Part shown: piece by piece, positions 33,896 to 45,612 of the stretch
How positions within the stretch are numbered: the first letter of the stretch is position 1
Layout of the letters: the number at the start of each line of letters is the position of its first letter
Assembly (NCBI GenBank): GCA_013359265.1
Contig: JABWCD010000011.1
Coordinates: 124,001-188,000, forward strand
From: Candidatus Hydrogenedentota bacterium
GTDB taxonomy: Bacteria; Hydrogenedentota; Hydrogenedentia; Hydrogenedentales; SLHB01
Length of the DNA: 64,000 nucleotides
Reading direction: 5' to 3'
Position numbers and translations under genes: made by a program
Notes under the pieces: model-generated
Databases searched by the model: none
The model's input: only the letters and a program-made list of their open reading frames with translations
Told to the model about the DNA's origin: nothing

Positions 33896-34133
33896 CGAGA
33901 GCAAAGACGACATGCAGGAGGAGTACGACTTCTCCAACGGCGTTCGCGGTAAACATTATCGCGCGTACCGGGAAGGACATCGCGTCCGGATCGCCAAAGA
34001 AAGCGGTGTCGTTGAAGAACTACATTTCACGCTGCAGGATGGCGCAGTCATGCTGGACCCGGATCTCCGCGATCAATTCCCCGATTCCGACGCAGTGAAC
34101 AAGGCTCTCAGGTCATACCTGCAACAACGCTGA
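33876..34133 (+). CDS. brnA: BrnA-like antitoxin, pair 1
   Basis: 85 residues from ATG 33876, overlapping the toxin gene by 20 bp. The motif EEYDFSNGVRGKHYRAYREGHRV begins the protein, and LDPDLRDQFPDSDAVNKALRSYL ends it. The 'EYDFSxGxRGK' start and FPDSDAVNxALR end are those of small antitoxins that accompany BrnT toxins. It lacks the classic ribbon-helix-helix tail with IRLD, so DNA binding is uncertain. Context gives the call; the second pair has a similar but shorter protein. Confidence 0.72.
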   Translation: MKMNNSDESKDDMQEEYDFSNGVRGKHYRAYREGHRVRIAKESGVVEELHFTLQDGAVMLDPDLRDQFPDSDAVNKALRSYLQQR

Positions 34134-34161
34134 CGGTTATCGGAAATATGAAACTGACCGT

Positions 34162-34313
34162 GCCGCTCGGCGTCTTGCACCTCATCACCAACTCCGTCAC
34201 CGCCCCGCCAACGTCTCCATACGCCGTAGCGTCAATCTCCTCGTAGGTTGTCCTTGCCGCCGCCACGAAGTCGGCGAATCGGCCTTTCACTTCCTAGCCC
34301 ACGGCGTTGCACT
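34162..34313 (-). pseudogene. Truncated duplicate of the decoration gene 5' end
   Basis: The minus strand encodes AYGDVGGAVTELV and the same upstream leader (FVAAARTTYEEIDA), but the start ATG of the intact copy is ACG here and the frame leaves the homologous sequence after ~25 residues, ending by 34108. About 152 bp are alike to 33362-33515. It marks a duplication, or the remains of a tandem gene, that brackets the toxin-antitoxin pair. Confidence 0.8.
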
Positions 34314-34440
34314 CCTGTGCCGCCTGGGCGACCATCGAATCGACTCCGAAATACGCTTGGTTATTGGCTTTCGATCGACTACGATGGTCGCGATTGGAAG
34401 CGCAGAATCGCTGTATGGATGGTTGGAGGGTCCCGCTACC

Positions 34441-34725
34441 GTGGCATTGCGATTCGAATGGGACCCGGACAAGGCAGACTCGAACGAATCAAAACATGGA
34501 GTGCGTTTCGAGGAGTCCCTGACGGTTTTCTCGGACGGATTGGCGCGGATTCACGACGATCTCGACCATTCGGCAAACGAGCACCGCGAGATCATCGTCG
34601 GCTACTCGAGTCGGCGCCGCCTACTCCTTGTTTGCTTCGCCGCTCGCGGCGACAGGGTCAGAATCGTGAGCGCGCGGAAGACGACAAAAAGGGAACGATT
34701 GGACTATGAAGAACACCGCTCGTAA
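34441..34725 (+). CDS. brnT: BrnT-family toxin, pair 2
   Basis: 94 residues from GTG 34441, preceded by GGAGGG; the frame is open 28 codons further up. It matches BrnT (LRFEWDPDKADSNESKHGVRFEESLTVF, then DHSANEHREIIVGYSSRRRLLLVCFAARGDRVRIVSARKTTKRERLDYEE) but clearly differs from pair 1 in sequence, so it is not a recent duplicate. It follows the truncated duplicate by about 130 bp. Together with its antitoxin it forms a second, separate toxin-antitoxin unit. Confidence 0.88.
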   Translation: MALRFEWDPDKADSNESKHGVRFEESLTVFSDGLARIHDDLDHSANEHREIIVGYSSRRRLLLVCFAARGDRVRIVSARKTTKRERLDYEEHRS

Positions 34726-34930
34726 GAAGAAGCCCGCGTCCGCGGAAATGCGTGACGAGTATCGATTCGACTATTCGAAATCCAAATCGAATCGTTTCGC
34801 AAAGAAAATGGAATCGGGGACAATCGCGGTAGTCCTCGAACCGGATGTCGCCGCGGTCTTCAAGAACGCGGAATCGGTGAACAAACTCCTGCGTTCGGTC
34901 ATTTCCGCCGTGAAGCCTAAAGCAAGGTAA
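34706..34930 (+). CDS. brnA: BrnA-like antitoxin, pair 2
   Basis: 74 residues, overlapping the toxin gene by 20 bp exactly as in pair 1. A Lys-rich start is followed by MRDEYRFDYSKSKSNRFAKKM, and the end VVLEPDVAAVFKNAESVNKLLRSVI matches the 'LxPDxxxxFxxxxxVNxxLR' end of pair 1's antitoxin. No recognised DNA-binding motif. The call rests on the pair context and on the shared C-terminal pattern. Confidence 0.7.
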   Translation: MKNTARKKKPASAEMRDEYRFDYSKSKSNRFAKKMESGTIAVVLEPDVAAVFKNAESVNKLLRSVISAVKPKAR

Positions 34931-34992
34931 CCGTCATACCGCGGTGCCAACCTGGAGCAATTCCAGTTTGAGCACATCGCCTGTTTCGTGCT

Positions 34993-35066
34993 CGTGCTCC
35001 TGCCTCGTCATCGTACTCGCACTCGATACTCGAAAAGATCGAGTACGATGACGAAGCAGGAGCACG
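34993..35066. repeat. GTGCTCGTGCTCC-family inverted repeat, copy 3
   Basis: 27-bp arms (34993-35019 and 35040-35066) with one mismatch, CGTGCTCCTGC(C/T)TCGTCATCG... around a 20-base centre holding a smaller CTCGATACTCGAAAAGATCGAG symmetry. The longest and best conserved of the four copies. Confidence 0.9.
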
Positions 35067-35080
35067 TGGCGTCATCAACT

Positions 35081-35107
35081 CGTTCCCAAGCTCCCTGCTT
35101 GGGAACG
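35081..35107. repeat. CGTTCCCAAGC hairpin repeat
   Basis: CGTTCCCAAGC (35081-35091) and its exact complement GCTTGGGAACG (35097-35107) flank TCCCT. I recall GTTCCCAAGC...GCTTGGGAAC palindromes as widespread interspersed elements in environmental bacteria. Confidence 0.8.
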
Positions 35108-35161
35108 CACGCGCGCCGGAAGCTCCGCTTCGCATGCGGTATTGTGCGTTCATAAACGCAG

Positions 35162-35223
35162 AAGGCCCCGGCGGCGACGCCGGGGCCCCATATCCGTCCT
35201 CGCCTCCTACGCGATTTCCGGAA
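35162..35223. repeat. Direct repeat, copy A of the nrdB terminator region
   Basis: 62 bp alike to 37025-37086 except in the hairpin core: the 24-bp GGCCCCGG palindromic block at copy A is the exact reverse complement of that at copy B, while the flank (CCATATCCGTCCTCGCC...) keeps its orientation. It flanks the HYR gene on its left. On the minus strand it can form a terminator followed by TTCTG. Confidence 0.85.
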
Positions 35224-35436
35224 CTCCTGCCTCTCGAGCACGCCGCCGCCACGCACTCAGCGAAATGATCTTGCATGTCCTGCGTCCATCGCGCTGCACT
35301 CGTATGGATATGCTGAAGGCCCCTGCAAATCGCCTCGGGTCGCTCGGCGCACATAGTTCAACTCGGACGGCGACGCGAACATCCGAACGATGGGAAATGA
35401 AGTCGTGAGGCCGGTCGACTGCATTTCGCCTCTTGC

Positions 35437-35459
35437 AATAACGCGAAATGCGCGTTATT
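35437..35459. promoter_or_regulatory. Inverted repeat upstream of the HYR gene, operator candidate
   Basis: AATAACGCG (35437-35445) and its exact complement CGCGTTATT (35451-35459) are separated by AAATG, about 104 bp before the HYR start codon. AT-rich flanks with TTATTATC follow. Confidence 0.45.
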
Positions 35460-35562
35460 ATCGAGTTGCGTATTTTCGGTCACATCCTGGAACCTTTGAA
35501 TATCGCAGGGGTACTCGCGTTACGCGGCGTTGCGGGCCGCGCTCGGCGCGGAGGGTGCTTCG

Positions 35563-36906
35563 ATGAACGTCAAGCGAAATGTGTGGATCGTATTGCCGTC
35601 AATCCTTGCGGTAGCAGCCGTTACTTCCGACTCGAGCCTACGAACCCCTATTGATCCAGATGGAATCAACCTGTGCCTCCTGCGCTGCCCAGATGATATT
35701 GTGCGTTCCAACGATCTTAATCAGTGCGGTGCGGTTGTCACGTACCCATCGCCGTTGATTACCGCGGCTTGCCGCGGTGTTACCTGCTCTCCCGCCTCGG
35801 GCTCGTTTTTTCCCGTCGGGACAACGACGGTGACGTGTACCACTGGTACCGGGGCCCAATGTTCCTTCGACATTACCGTTGTGGACACGCAGCCGCCAAC
35901 CATTGCGTGCCCCGCAAACATAACCACATCGAGCGCTCCAAACGCATGCGGTGCGATCGTGAATTATCCGGCACCGTCGATATCGGACAACTGCCCGGGC
36001 TTCCTCTTTTTGACTACATCGCCTGCCTCCGGCAGCACCTTCCCCGTCGGCACGACAACGGTGACAGCCGTTGGCACCGATGACGCCGGAAATACGGCAA
36101 GTTGCTCGTTCACGGTTACGGTCAACGATACCCAGCCGCCGACGATAATCTGCTCCGCAAATATCACAAAGTCCACCGATCCCGGCGAGTGTAGCGCGAT
36201 TGTAGATTTCGGTCCCCCGATAGTTACCGACAACTGCCCCGGCGCAATCGTGACGACAGATTTCGAATCGGGAAGCAGTTTTCCCATCGGCACAACGACT
36301 GTTACCGCTACGGCGACCGATGTGACCGGAAATACGTCAACGTGCAATTTCACGGTCACCGTACGTGACACAGAGGCGCCCGTTCTCGAGTGCCCGGCTG
36401 ACATCGTGACTTTGAACGACGTGGGCGTCGCCGGCGCCGTGGTCGAATTCGTGCCACCGATTTTAACCGACAACTGCGCCGGCGTAATGGTCGTGTCCGA
36501 CCCGCCGTCCGGTTCGCTCTTCCCAATTGGCACGACGACAGTCACAACCACTGCGTCGGATGCCTCTCCCAACTCGCCCGATTCAACCTGCACCTTCAAC
36601 GTGACGGTCGAGGCCTCCATCAACGTGAAGAGACCCAGCGGAGGCGACGTGTTTCAGGGATTTCGGACGAGTATCCGTTGGAACGCTGTCGGAAATCTCG
36701 GCGATCGAGTGAAGATCGATCTCTATCGCAACGGAGAGTTTGTGGCCACCATAAGGGAATCAACCCCGAACGACGGCAAATTGCGTTGGAATGTCTCCGA
36801 TTCGCTGCCAACAGGCCGAGGATTCAAAACCAGGGTTTCTTCGCTGGAGGTTCCGTCCGTGTTTGGACAGAGCGCCGAGGCCTTCAGAATTCGTGACCCC
36901 AATTAG
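35563..36906 (+). CDS. Secreted HYR-repeat surface protein with Kre9-like C-terminal domain
   Basis: 447 residues from ATG 35563, preceded by GGAGGG; 11 more codons are open upstream. A signal peptide (VWIVLPSILAVAAV) is followed by four HYR (immunoglobulin-like) repeats of ~80 residues. Each has DTQPPTIxCPANI, a C-containing strand and a GTTTVT strand (PVGTTTVTA, PIGTTTVTA). The last ~95 residues (INVKRPSGGDVFQGFRTSIRWN...) resemble the Kre9/KNH Ig-like domain found at the ends of bacterial surface proteins. Cysteines are paired within repeats, so disulfides outside the cell are likely. A probable adhesion or matrix role. It lies between duplicated nrdB-terminator segments, opposite to nrdB, perhaps an inserted cassette. 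Confidence 0.85.
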   Translation: MNVKRNVWIVLPSILAVAAVTSDSSLRTPIDPDGINLCLLRCPDDIVRSNDLNQCGAVVTYPSPLITAACRGVTCSPASGSFFPVGTTTVTCTTGTGAQCSFDITVVDTQPPTIACPANITTSSAPNACGAIVNYPAPSISDNCPGFLFLTTSPASGSTFPVGTTTVTAVGTDDAGNTASCSFTVTVNDTQPPTIICSANITKSTDPGECSAIVDFGPPIVTDNCPGAIVTTDFESGSSFPIGTTTVTATATDVTGNTSTCNFTVTVRDTEAPVLECPADIVTLNDVGVAGAVVEFVPPILTDNCAGVMVVSDPPSGSLFPIGTTTVTTTASDASPNSPDSTCTFNVTVEASINVKRPSGGDVFQGFRTSIRWNAVGNLGDRVKIDLYRNGEFVATIRESTPNDGKLRWNVSDSLPTGRGFKTRVSSLEVPSVFGQSAEAFRIRDPN

Positions 36907-37024
36907 AGCGCGTCAAAGCAGAGTGTATCGCCATATCACGCTTTTCGTTCTCTTGTCAGATGTAGACTGCTCTCCGGAGCGAAGCACCCAAGCCTGGACC
37001 GCTTTAGAAAACCCGAAAGAACGA

Positions 37025-37086
37025 AAGGCCCCGGCGTCGCCGCCGGGGCCCCATATCCGTCCTCGCCTCCTACGCGATTTCCGGAA
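37025..37086 (-). terminator. nrdB terminator and copy B of the 62-bp repeat
   Basis: The hairpin GGCCCCGGCG...CGCCGGGGCC lies 40-65 bases past the nrdB stop and is followed on the minus strand by TTTCGTTCTTTC. The flank up to the stop is shared with 35162-35223. Confidence 0.8.
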
Positions 37087-37089
37087 TCT

Positions 37090-38154
<1,065 letters not shown>

Positions 38155-38202
38155 CGTCAATGTTCTCCTTGCGCTAAACCGCTTTACAAGTTTCACGAGA
38201 CC

Positions 38203-38242
38203 CCGTGCTCGTGCTCCTGCTCGTCGTCGTACTCGTACTCGA
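38203..38242. repeat. GTGCTCGTGCTCC-family repeat, copy 4 (single arm)
   Basis: CCGTGCTCGTGCTCCTGCTC and following GTCGTCGTACTCGTACTCG, the left-arm pattern of the other copies, without a clear right arm. It lies between the lipoprotein and nrdB genes. Confidence 0.7.
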
Positions 38243-38249
38243 ATTATTG

Positions 38250-38672
38250 CTACGACGGCTCGATCTCAATATCCACACTCTGCGTCGGACTTCCTTCCAC
38301 CGTAACGACCACGGTCTTTCCCGCTTCGAACCCGCCGTCGATCACGCGCGTCACCGCGAACCCGATCGGCTGCTGCGGGTTGGTCCCTTCGACCCGCACT
38401 TTCACCGCGTCCGCGCTCCCGACCCTGTCCATCGACACAAAATTCAACTGCGTATGCCCCGGCTGTACCGGTATCAACAAGACGTTCCCGCCGACGTTCT
38501 CCTGCGCGTCAAAATCGCGCAGCTTCACAACCGTCACTGCGATGTCCGCCGCCTTGTTCTCGATCCGAACGAAGAACCCGTTCGCCAGCGGACAACCCGG
38601 CAACGTCGCCACAATAACCAGAACACACGTCGCCACAACAATCCGTTGTACTGCCGTCAACTGCTTTTCCAT
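38250..38672 (-). CDS. Small putative lipoprotein between nrdA and nrdB
   Basis: 140 residues. The N-terminus has a hydrophobic stretch ([16 protein letters not shown]) ending in a lipobox-like LPGC (Cys27), so lipid anchoring is likely. The mature part is beta-rich ([41 protein letters not shown]) with no recognised family. It sits 45 bp after nrdA and 95 bp before nrdB, an unexpected position for an envelope protein. Its role in reductase function is not evident; it may simply share the promoter. Confidence 0.72.
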   Translation of the reverse strand: MEKQLTAVQRIVVATCVLVIVATLPGCPLANGFFVRIENKAADIAVTVVKLRDFDAQENVGGNVLLIPVQPGHTQLNFVSMDRVGSADAVKVRVEGTNPQQPIGFAVTRVIDGGFEAGKTVVVTVEGSPTQSVDIEIEPS

Positions 38673-38717
38673 CTTCGTACCGATCCGCGCGATCCGTGCG
38701 ATCCGCGGTCCGGCCCC

Positions 38718-41555
<2,838 letters not shown>

Positions 41556-42017
41556 TCCCGAATTCCTCCTTCCGCAACGGTCTCGGGTCCGCCCCTCCGC
41601 TAGGGGACCGACCCGTACAATCGACAAACGTCCCGCCGCCACCCACGCCAAACCGCCGAGTAGAGACGGAGCTAGCGCAGGCGTATTTTCAAATGGTCAT
41701 AGAAAAGAGGTTGCAGGAGCCGCCCGAGCCCAGCCACCCCTGCCGGATCGGCCCCAACTTCCCAGCGTCATCAGCGACCGATTGACCAGCCACTGCGGCG
41801 TAAAACACACAATATACTGTGGTGTCTCGAATTGTCAATACTAAATTTAGCGGTTATGGGTTTTCGAGATAACTCCGGCTTTCCACTCTAGTTTACCCGT
41901 TATTTGATGACGGTTCGTCAACTGTTAGCCGTTTGTTAGACTGATCGGCTATCCGCCTGACGAAGGGTGAGCGGGACGCATGAAACCGCGTGTGCGCCCC
42001 ATTTCCGATTGGGATGC
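41556..42017. other. nrdA promoter region
   Basis: 462 bp without a gene, bounded by nrdA (start 41555) and the end of a hypothetical gene. It holds the NrdR-like box at 41807-41822 and AT-rich sequence beyond it. No other gene or hairpin is evident. Confidence 0.6.
41807..41822. promoter_or_regulatory. NrdR-box-like site upstream of nrdA
   Basis: ACACAATATACTGTGG matches 14 of 16 positions of the known NrdR consensus (ACACWAWATVTWGTGT). A second box, usually ~31 bp away, was not found. It lies about 250 bp before nrdA, somewhat far for direct repression. Confidence 0.6.
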
Positions 42018-42797
42018 CTACGTATTGACTTGCAGCGCTACATATTCAAGGAACGCGTGTTCGTCCTTGATGAAGGCAGCATCGGCGTCCCAGCGCGAAA
42101 ACCCATCGGGATCGATTCGCTTGAGCAAGTGGAGACACAAATGGATAGGATTGTTGTAAAGGTCCTCGCCGGTCCGCGCGCGGTTCTTGGCGTTCAGGTC
42201 GGCAATCGTTCGGCACAGATCGACCAACTCCGCAAGCAGGCGCCTCTCATGCCCCGCCGTTCGCTTGAAAAGCGGAGCGTACAAGAGCAAATGGTCCGCG
42301 TGCATTAAGGACAGGGAGATTGCTCCCGACGTTCTCTGCGTGCTGTCCGGGTTGGTGATCGCTTTCTTGGTATTCGCGTAAAACGCGATGAAGCCATCGA
42401 CGAAGTCATCTCGTTCGAGGAGCTCGGTCAACGTTGCCGATTCGCGGTACGCCCGGTAAAGGCCGATCTCGCTCTTGCTATACAATCCGAATGCAACGGG
42501 CATCGGGCTTGTCAGGTAATGTTGGACCAGTTGGGCGCTTGTAGCGCGGCTCAGTTCGTCTTCGGTCAGGTCGAATCGCGCGTTGTGCTCTTTGCCGTGC
42601 GGGATGAGTTCTTCCAATCGGGCAAGCTCCGAATCCGAAAGTCCCTCCCGAAGCTCGGCGTCCGTAATCGGCCCGAACTGCGTGACCGCGGTACCGTTCG
42701 AAACATTTTCGGGCGTCGTCGAAACGTCCGCGCCCACCGCGGACAAACAAATGATCAAGCTCGGAAGCATTACGTTCGTAAAGGTTGGTACGCGCAT
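42018..42797 (-). CDS. Exported hypothetical protein
   Basis: 259 residues, ATG preceded by GGAGG. A signal peptide (FTNVMLPSLIICLSAVGADV) precedes a helical, charged protein (DAELREGLSDSELARLEELI, LTEDELSRATSAQLVQHYL, LLAELVDLCRTIADLNA). I do not recognise the family. No catalytic motif or lipobox is visible. It stands alone between the nrdA promoter region and a 600-bp gap that precedes the Hsp70-like gene. Confidence 0.7.
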   Translation of the reverse strand: MRVPTFTNVMLPSLIICLSAVGADVSTTPENVSNGTAVTQFGPITDAELREGLSDSELARLEELIPHGKEHNARFDLTEDELSRATSAQLVQHYLTSPMPVAFGLYSKSEIGLYRAYRESATLTELLERDDFVDGFIAFYANTKKAITNPDSTQRTSGAISLSLMHADHLLLYAPLFKRTAGHERRLLAELVDLCRTIADLNAKNRARTGEDLYNNPIHLCLHLLKRIDPDGFSRWDADAAFIKDEHAFLEYVALQVNT

Positions 42798-43401
42798 CGG
42801 GTCCTCCCTCCTGCCGCGAATGCCCGCTTACAGGTGCACAACGATTCCCACGCTACTTCATCGCGACACCCAATTGTAGCTCGCAACATCTGTCGATTGG
42901 TGAGGAAATTGTAAAAACGTGCAGTCTCCGGGACCACATACCCATCTCCGCGCCGTAGGCGCACCGCAACCCTAGCCAGGGGCAGTCGCCCCTGGAAACC
43001 AGCCCGCCCAAGCTCATCGCGCGCTGGAAGCGCAACGCAACACGCCCGAAACGTCAAGGCGCCCATCTTCCTGTGTCCAAGCCACTTACACAACACCGCG
43101 TCAATAGTCTACCCCTCGTTTTGCAAAATCCCCTTTCGTGTCGTGCGTGTCTTCTTTGGTCACCCGCAGTGCAACAGACTGGGCCTAGTAATTGGGTGGT
43201 TACTTCGGCGTTTCACACCAATGCCCAGGAAAGGAAATGGTAGTCACGTGAAGCCGTGTTGTGATATCGTATGCCTAGATAGCCACGCCCGCGAGGGGTG
43301 TGGTTCACCTTTTGTCTGTACGACGCTGCCAGGTCCTGAAGGCGACCCGGTAGCGTCATTCGTCATATTGGCTGTTACGGGTGAGGATGACTGGCGTCCA
43401 C
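42798..43401. other. Intergenic region before the Hsp70-like gene
   Basis: About 600 bp with no convincing gene. A CCAGGGG...CCCCTGG hairpin (42976-42995) is a common short palindrome. An 88-codon plus-strand frame (43143-43409) has no ribosome site and low-probability composition. Confidence 0.5.
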
Positions 43402-44814
43402 ATGCCTAAGTTACATTGTGGCATTGATTTCGGCACGACCAATTCCAGCGTTGCGGTCGCCGACGAGAACGGCGTTCGCGTGCTTGAATTGGATTCGGAA
43501 AACGACAGCCCGCGATCCCTGCCCTCCCTCCTATATATGGCGCGCGAGGGTGACGTGCTGGTCGGCCGGTCCGCAGCCAACGCGTTTATCGAGCGCAACG
43601 TCGATCGCGAGGTCATCCTAAAACAGGTCGATCTCGGCATCGAAATCGAAGGGTACGTCGGCTCCGAGCCGGACAAGTCCGAGGGCTACCGTCCTCGCGA
43701 TGACCGCGAGCAGAAGCGTGAGGCCCTGCGCGCCCACGCCACCGTCGAGGTGAATTCCCCCGGCCGCCTGTTCCAATCCATCAAGAGCAGTCTCCGGTAC
43801 CGCGACTTCAAGGGCACCGAGGTCTTCGGCACGCAGTACCAGATCGAAGAACTGACCGCCATGATCCTGGGCCGGATCAAAGAGGCGGTCGACGCGGAAG
43901 CGGGCGCGCCCGTCGAGACGGCGGTATTCGGCCGGCCGGTACATTTCTCGATGACCCCGGGCGAGGACGACGTCGCAGAAGGCCGGCTCCGCCGCGCCGC
44001 AAGTTTGGCCGGGTTTAAGGACGTAACGTTTTTCTACGAACCGGTCGCGGCCTGCGTCGAATACGCCGTGTTGACCGACCGCCGCCAACGGTTGATGGTC
44101 GTCGACATCGGCGGCGGCACCTGCGACATCTGCATCATGGAATTCGGCGGCGGCCACGGCGCCGCCGAACGCCTCGCGGAAAGCAAAATCCTCGGCGTTG
44201 CCGGTGTCCCGATCGCCGGCGACGCGATCGACAAGGAAATCATCCGCGCGAAGGTGTTCCCCTGTCTCGGCAGCCGGTCGCGGTACGGCCCCTCGCAGTT
44301 GCCCATGCCGATGTACGTGTACAACGCGATCATCGATTGGCAAAACCTGTACAAGCTCAACACCGAAGAAACCATCAACTGGCTGATCGCGACCGAAGCG
44401 AGTTCGACCCACCCGGAGGCGATCCGATCGCTGCGGTGCTTGATTCAGCGAAACTTCGGATATCCGCTCGTGCGGAAAGTCGAGGCCGCAAAGAAATTGC
44501 TCTCCTACGAACTCGAAGCCATGCTCGAAATCCAGAAAGAGGCGCTCAACATTTGCGAGCGGCTCGACCGCGACGAGTTCACCCACATCATCGAACCCAC
44601 GCTCGACGACATGTTCGCGAGCATCGACGAAGCCGAAAAGGTGGCGCAGGTGAAATCGCCGGAAATCGACTACGTCCTCACCACCGGCGGCACCAGCCTT
44701 ATCCCCGCCGTGCGCGCCATGCTCGCCCAGCGCTTCGGCCAGGAAAAACTCCTCGAACGCGACACCTTCACCTCCGTCGCCACGGGTCTCGCCGTTGTCA
44801 GCCAATTCGTCTAA
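43402..44814 (+). CDS. Hsp70-family protein, YegD-like
   Basis: 470 residues from ATG 43402 (another ATG 15 bases up is possible). The actin/Hsp70 ATPase is clear: CGIDFGTTNSSVAV (phosphate 1), VDIGGGTCDI (phosphate 2), and YVLTTGGTSLIPAV (adenosine region). It lacks the peptide-binding and lid domains of DnaK and matches YegD-type proteins in length, with inserted segments such as VGSEPDKSEGYRPRDDREQKRE. The role is unknown; a chaperone-like or assembly function is likely. It is not followed by DnaJ or GrpE. It stands alone, upstream of two secreted proteins. Confidence 0.88.
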   Translation: MPKLHCGIDFGTTNSSVAVADENGVRVLELDSENDSPRSLPSLLYMAREGDVLVGRSAANAFIERNVDREVILKQVDLGIEIEGYVGSEPDKSEGYRPRDDREQKREALRAHATVEVNSPGRLFQSIKSSLRYRDFKGTEVFGTQYQIEELTAMILGRIKEAVDAEAGAPVETAVFGRPVHFSMTPGEDDVAEGRLRRAASLAGFKDVTFFYEPVAACVEYAVLTDRRQRLMVVDIGGGTCDICIMEFGGGHGAAERLAESKILGVAGVPIAGDAIDKEIIRAKVFPCLGSRSRYGPSQLPMPMYVYNAIIDWQNLYKLNTEETINWLIATEASSTHPEAIRSLRCLIQRNFGYPLVRKVEAAKKLLSYELEAMLEIQKEALNICERLDRDEFTHIIEPTLDDMFASIDEAEKVAQVKSPEIDYVLTTGGTSLIPAVRAMLAQRFGQEKLLERDTFTSVATGLAVVSQFV

Positions 44815-44895
44815 TTCCATTGCCGCGATCTAGACTTGTTTCAGGCAACCCGTACGCTGGTTCGGGAATTATGGGAGTTACCGGGAGGACCAAAC

Positions 44896-45612
44896 GTGCG
44901 TCGACTTGTTCCGGTCGCATCTATTTTCATGTTGGGATTTGGCGTGGGCGGCGTTCAGGCCCTTTCTCCTCCCGTTCCGGTGCAACGCGCTGCGCCTATC
45001 GGGTGGGAGACGCGAATTACACCCGGGTTCGACCCACCGATCGAGTACGAGATCGTGTACGCGCAACCGGGCTATGGCGAGGAAAGCGCGAAGTCGCGCA
45101 AGGAAATCATCGCGTCCTGGGGCCCGAACGCGTTTGGTGTCTTGAAAGCCCTGGCAGAGGACCCGGCGTGGGCGGCGTTTCGCCCCGACATCGAATCGCT
45201 TATGCAGGAGGTTGTATCGGAAGAAGCGCTCGACTATTTCGAGACCAGGGCGCGCAACGCGCTGGAAACGCCAACCGCGCAAACGCCGGATGGCAACGCG
45301 CTCCAAAACGCGCTGCACCAATTGCGCCGCGTGAACGCAGTCCGGTTTCGCGAATTGTTCGACGAAGTTTTTCCCGGCGCGGGCGCGGAAGCGCGAAAGC
45401 CTTTGCTGTATGTGTTCACGGCTGACCTTTTGAACGACACCCAGGCGGCCGCGTGCGCAACTCGCCTGCGCGCCATACGTGATTCGTCCACGGACGAAAA
45501 AGAAAGACAGATCATCGGCAGCGCATTAACGAACTACGAAACGCGCCTCCGCGCCGACGAACCCATGCAGCGTATCCTCGACGCCGAACGCGGCAAGGAG
45601 AAACAGCCATGA
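44896..45612 (+). CDS. Secreted helical hypothetical protein
   Basis: 238 residues from GTG 44896, preceded by GGGAGG. A signal peptide (VPVASIFMLGFGVGGVQA) is followed by a helical protein rich in A-L-R (LKALAEDPAWAAFRPDIESLMQEVV, NALQNALHQLRRVNAVRFREL). No recognised family. The stop overlaps the start of the giant carboxypeptidase-regulatory gene (ATGA at 45609), so the two are coupled and probably act together. Confidence 0.72.
   Translation: MRRLVPVASIFMLGFGVGGVQALSPPVPVQRAAPIGWETRITPGFDPPIEYEIVYAQPGYGEESAKSRKEIIASWGPNAFGVLKALAEDPAWAAFRPDIESLMQEVVSEEALDYFETRARNALETPTAQTPDGNALQNALHQLRRVNAVRFRELFDEVFPGAGAEARKPLLYVFTADLLNDTQAAACATRLRAIRDSSTDEKERQIIGSALTNYETRLRADEPMQRILDAERGKEKQP

Larger units (their letters stand above)
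34931..35562. other. Repeat-rich intergenic region, toxin-antitoxin pair 2 to HYR gene
   Basis: About 630 bp without a gene, made of stacked palindromes and remnants: a long hairpin at 34993-35066, CGTTCCCAAGC-type hairpin (35081-35107), a copy of the nrdB terminator region (35162-35223), and an inverted repeat at 35437-35459. Such stacking is typical of a site where mobile repeats accumulate. Confidence 0.8.

Noticed and set aside
42976-42995. Functional terminator at the CCAGGGG hairpin
   Set aside because: No T-run on either strand and no gene end next to it; it is more likely a dispersed short palindrome.
43143-43409. 88-codon plus-strand frame before the Hsp70-like gene
   Set aside because: Overlaps the Hsp70-like start, lacks a ribosome site and has unusual composition.
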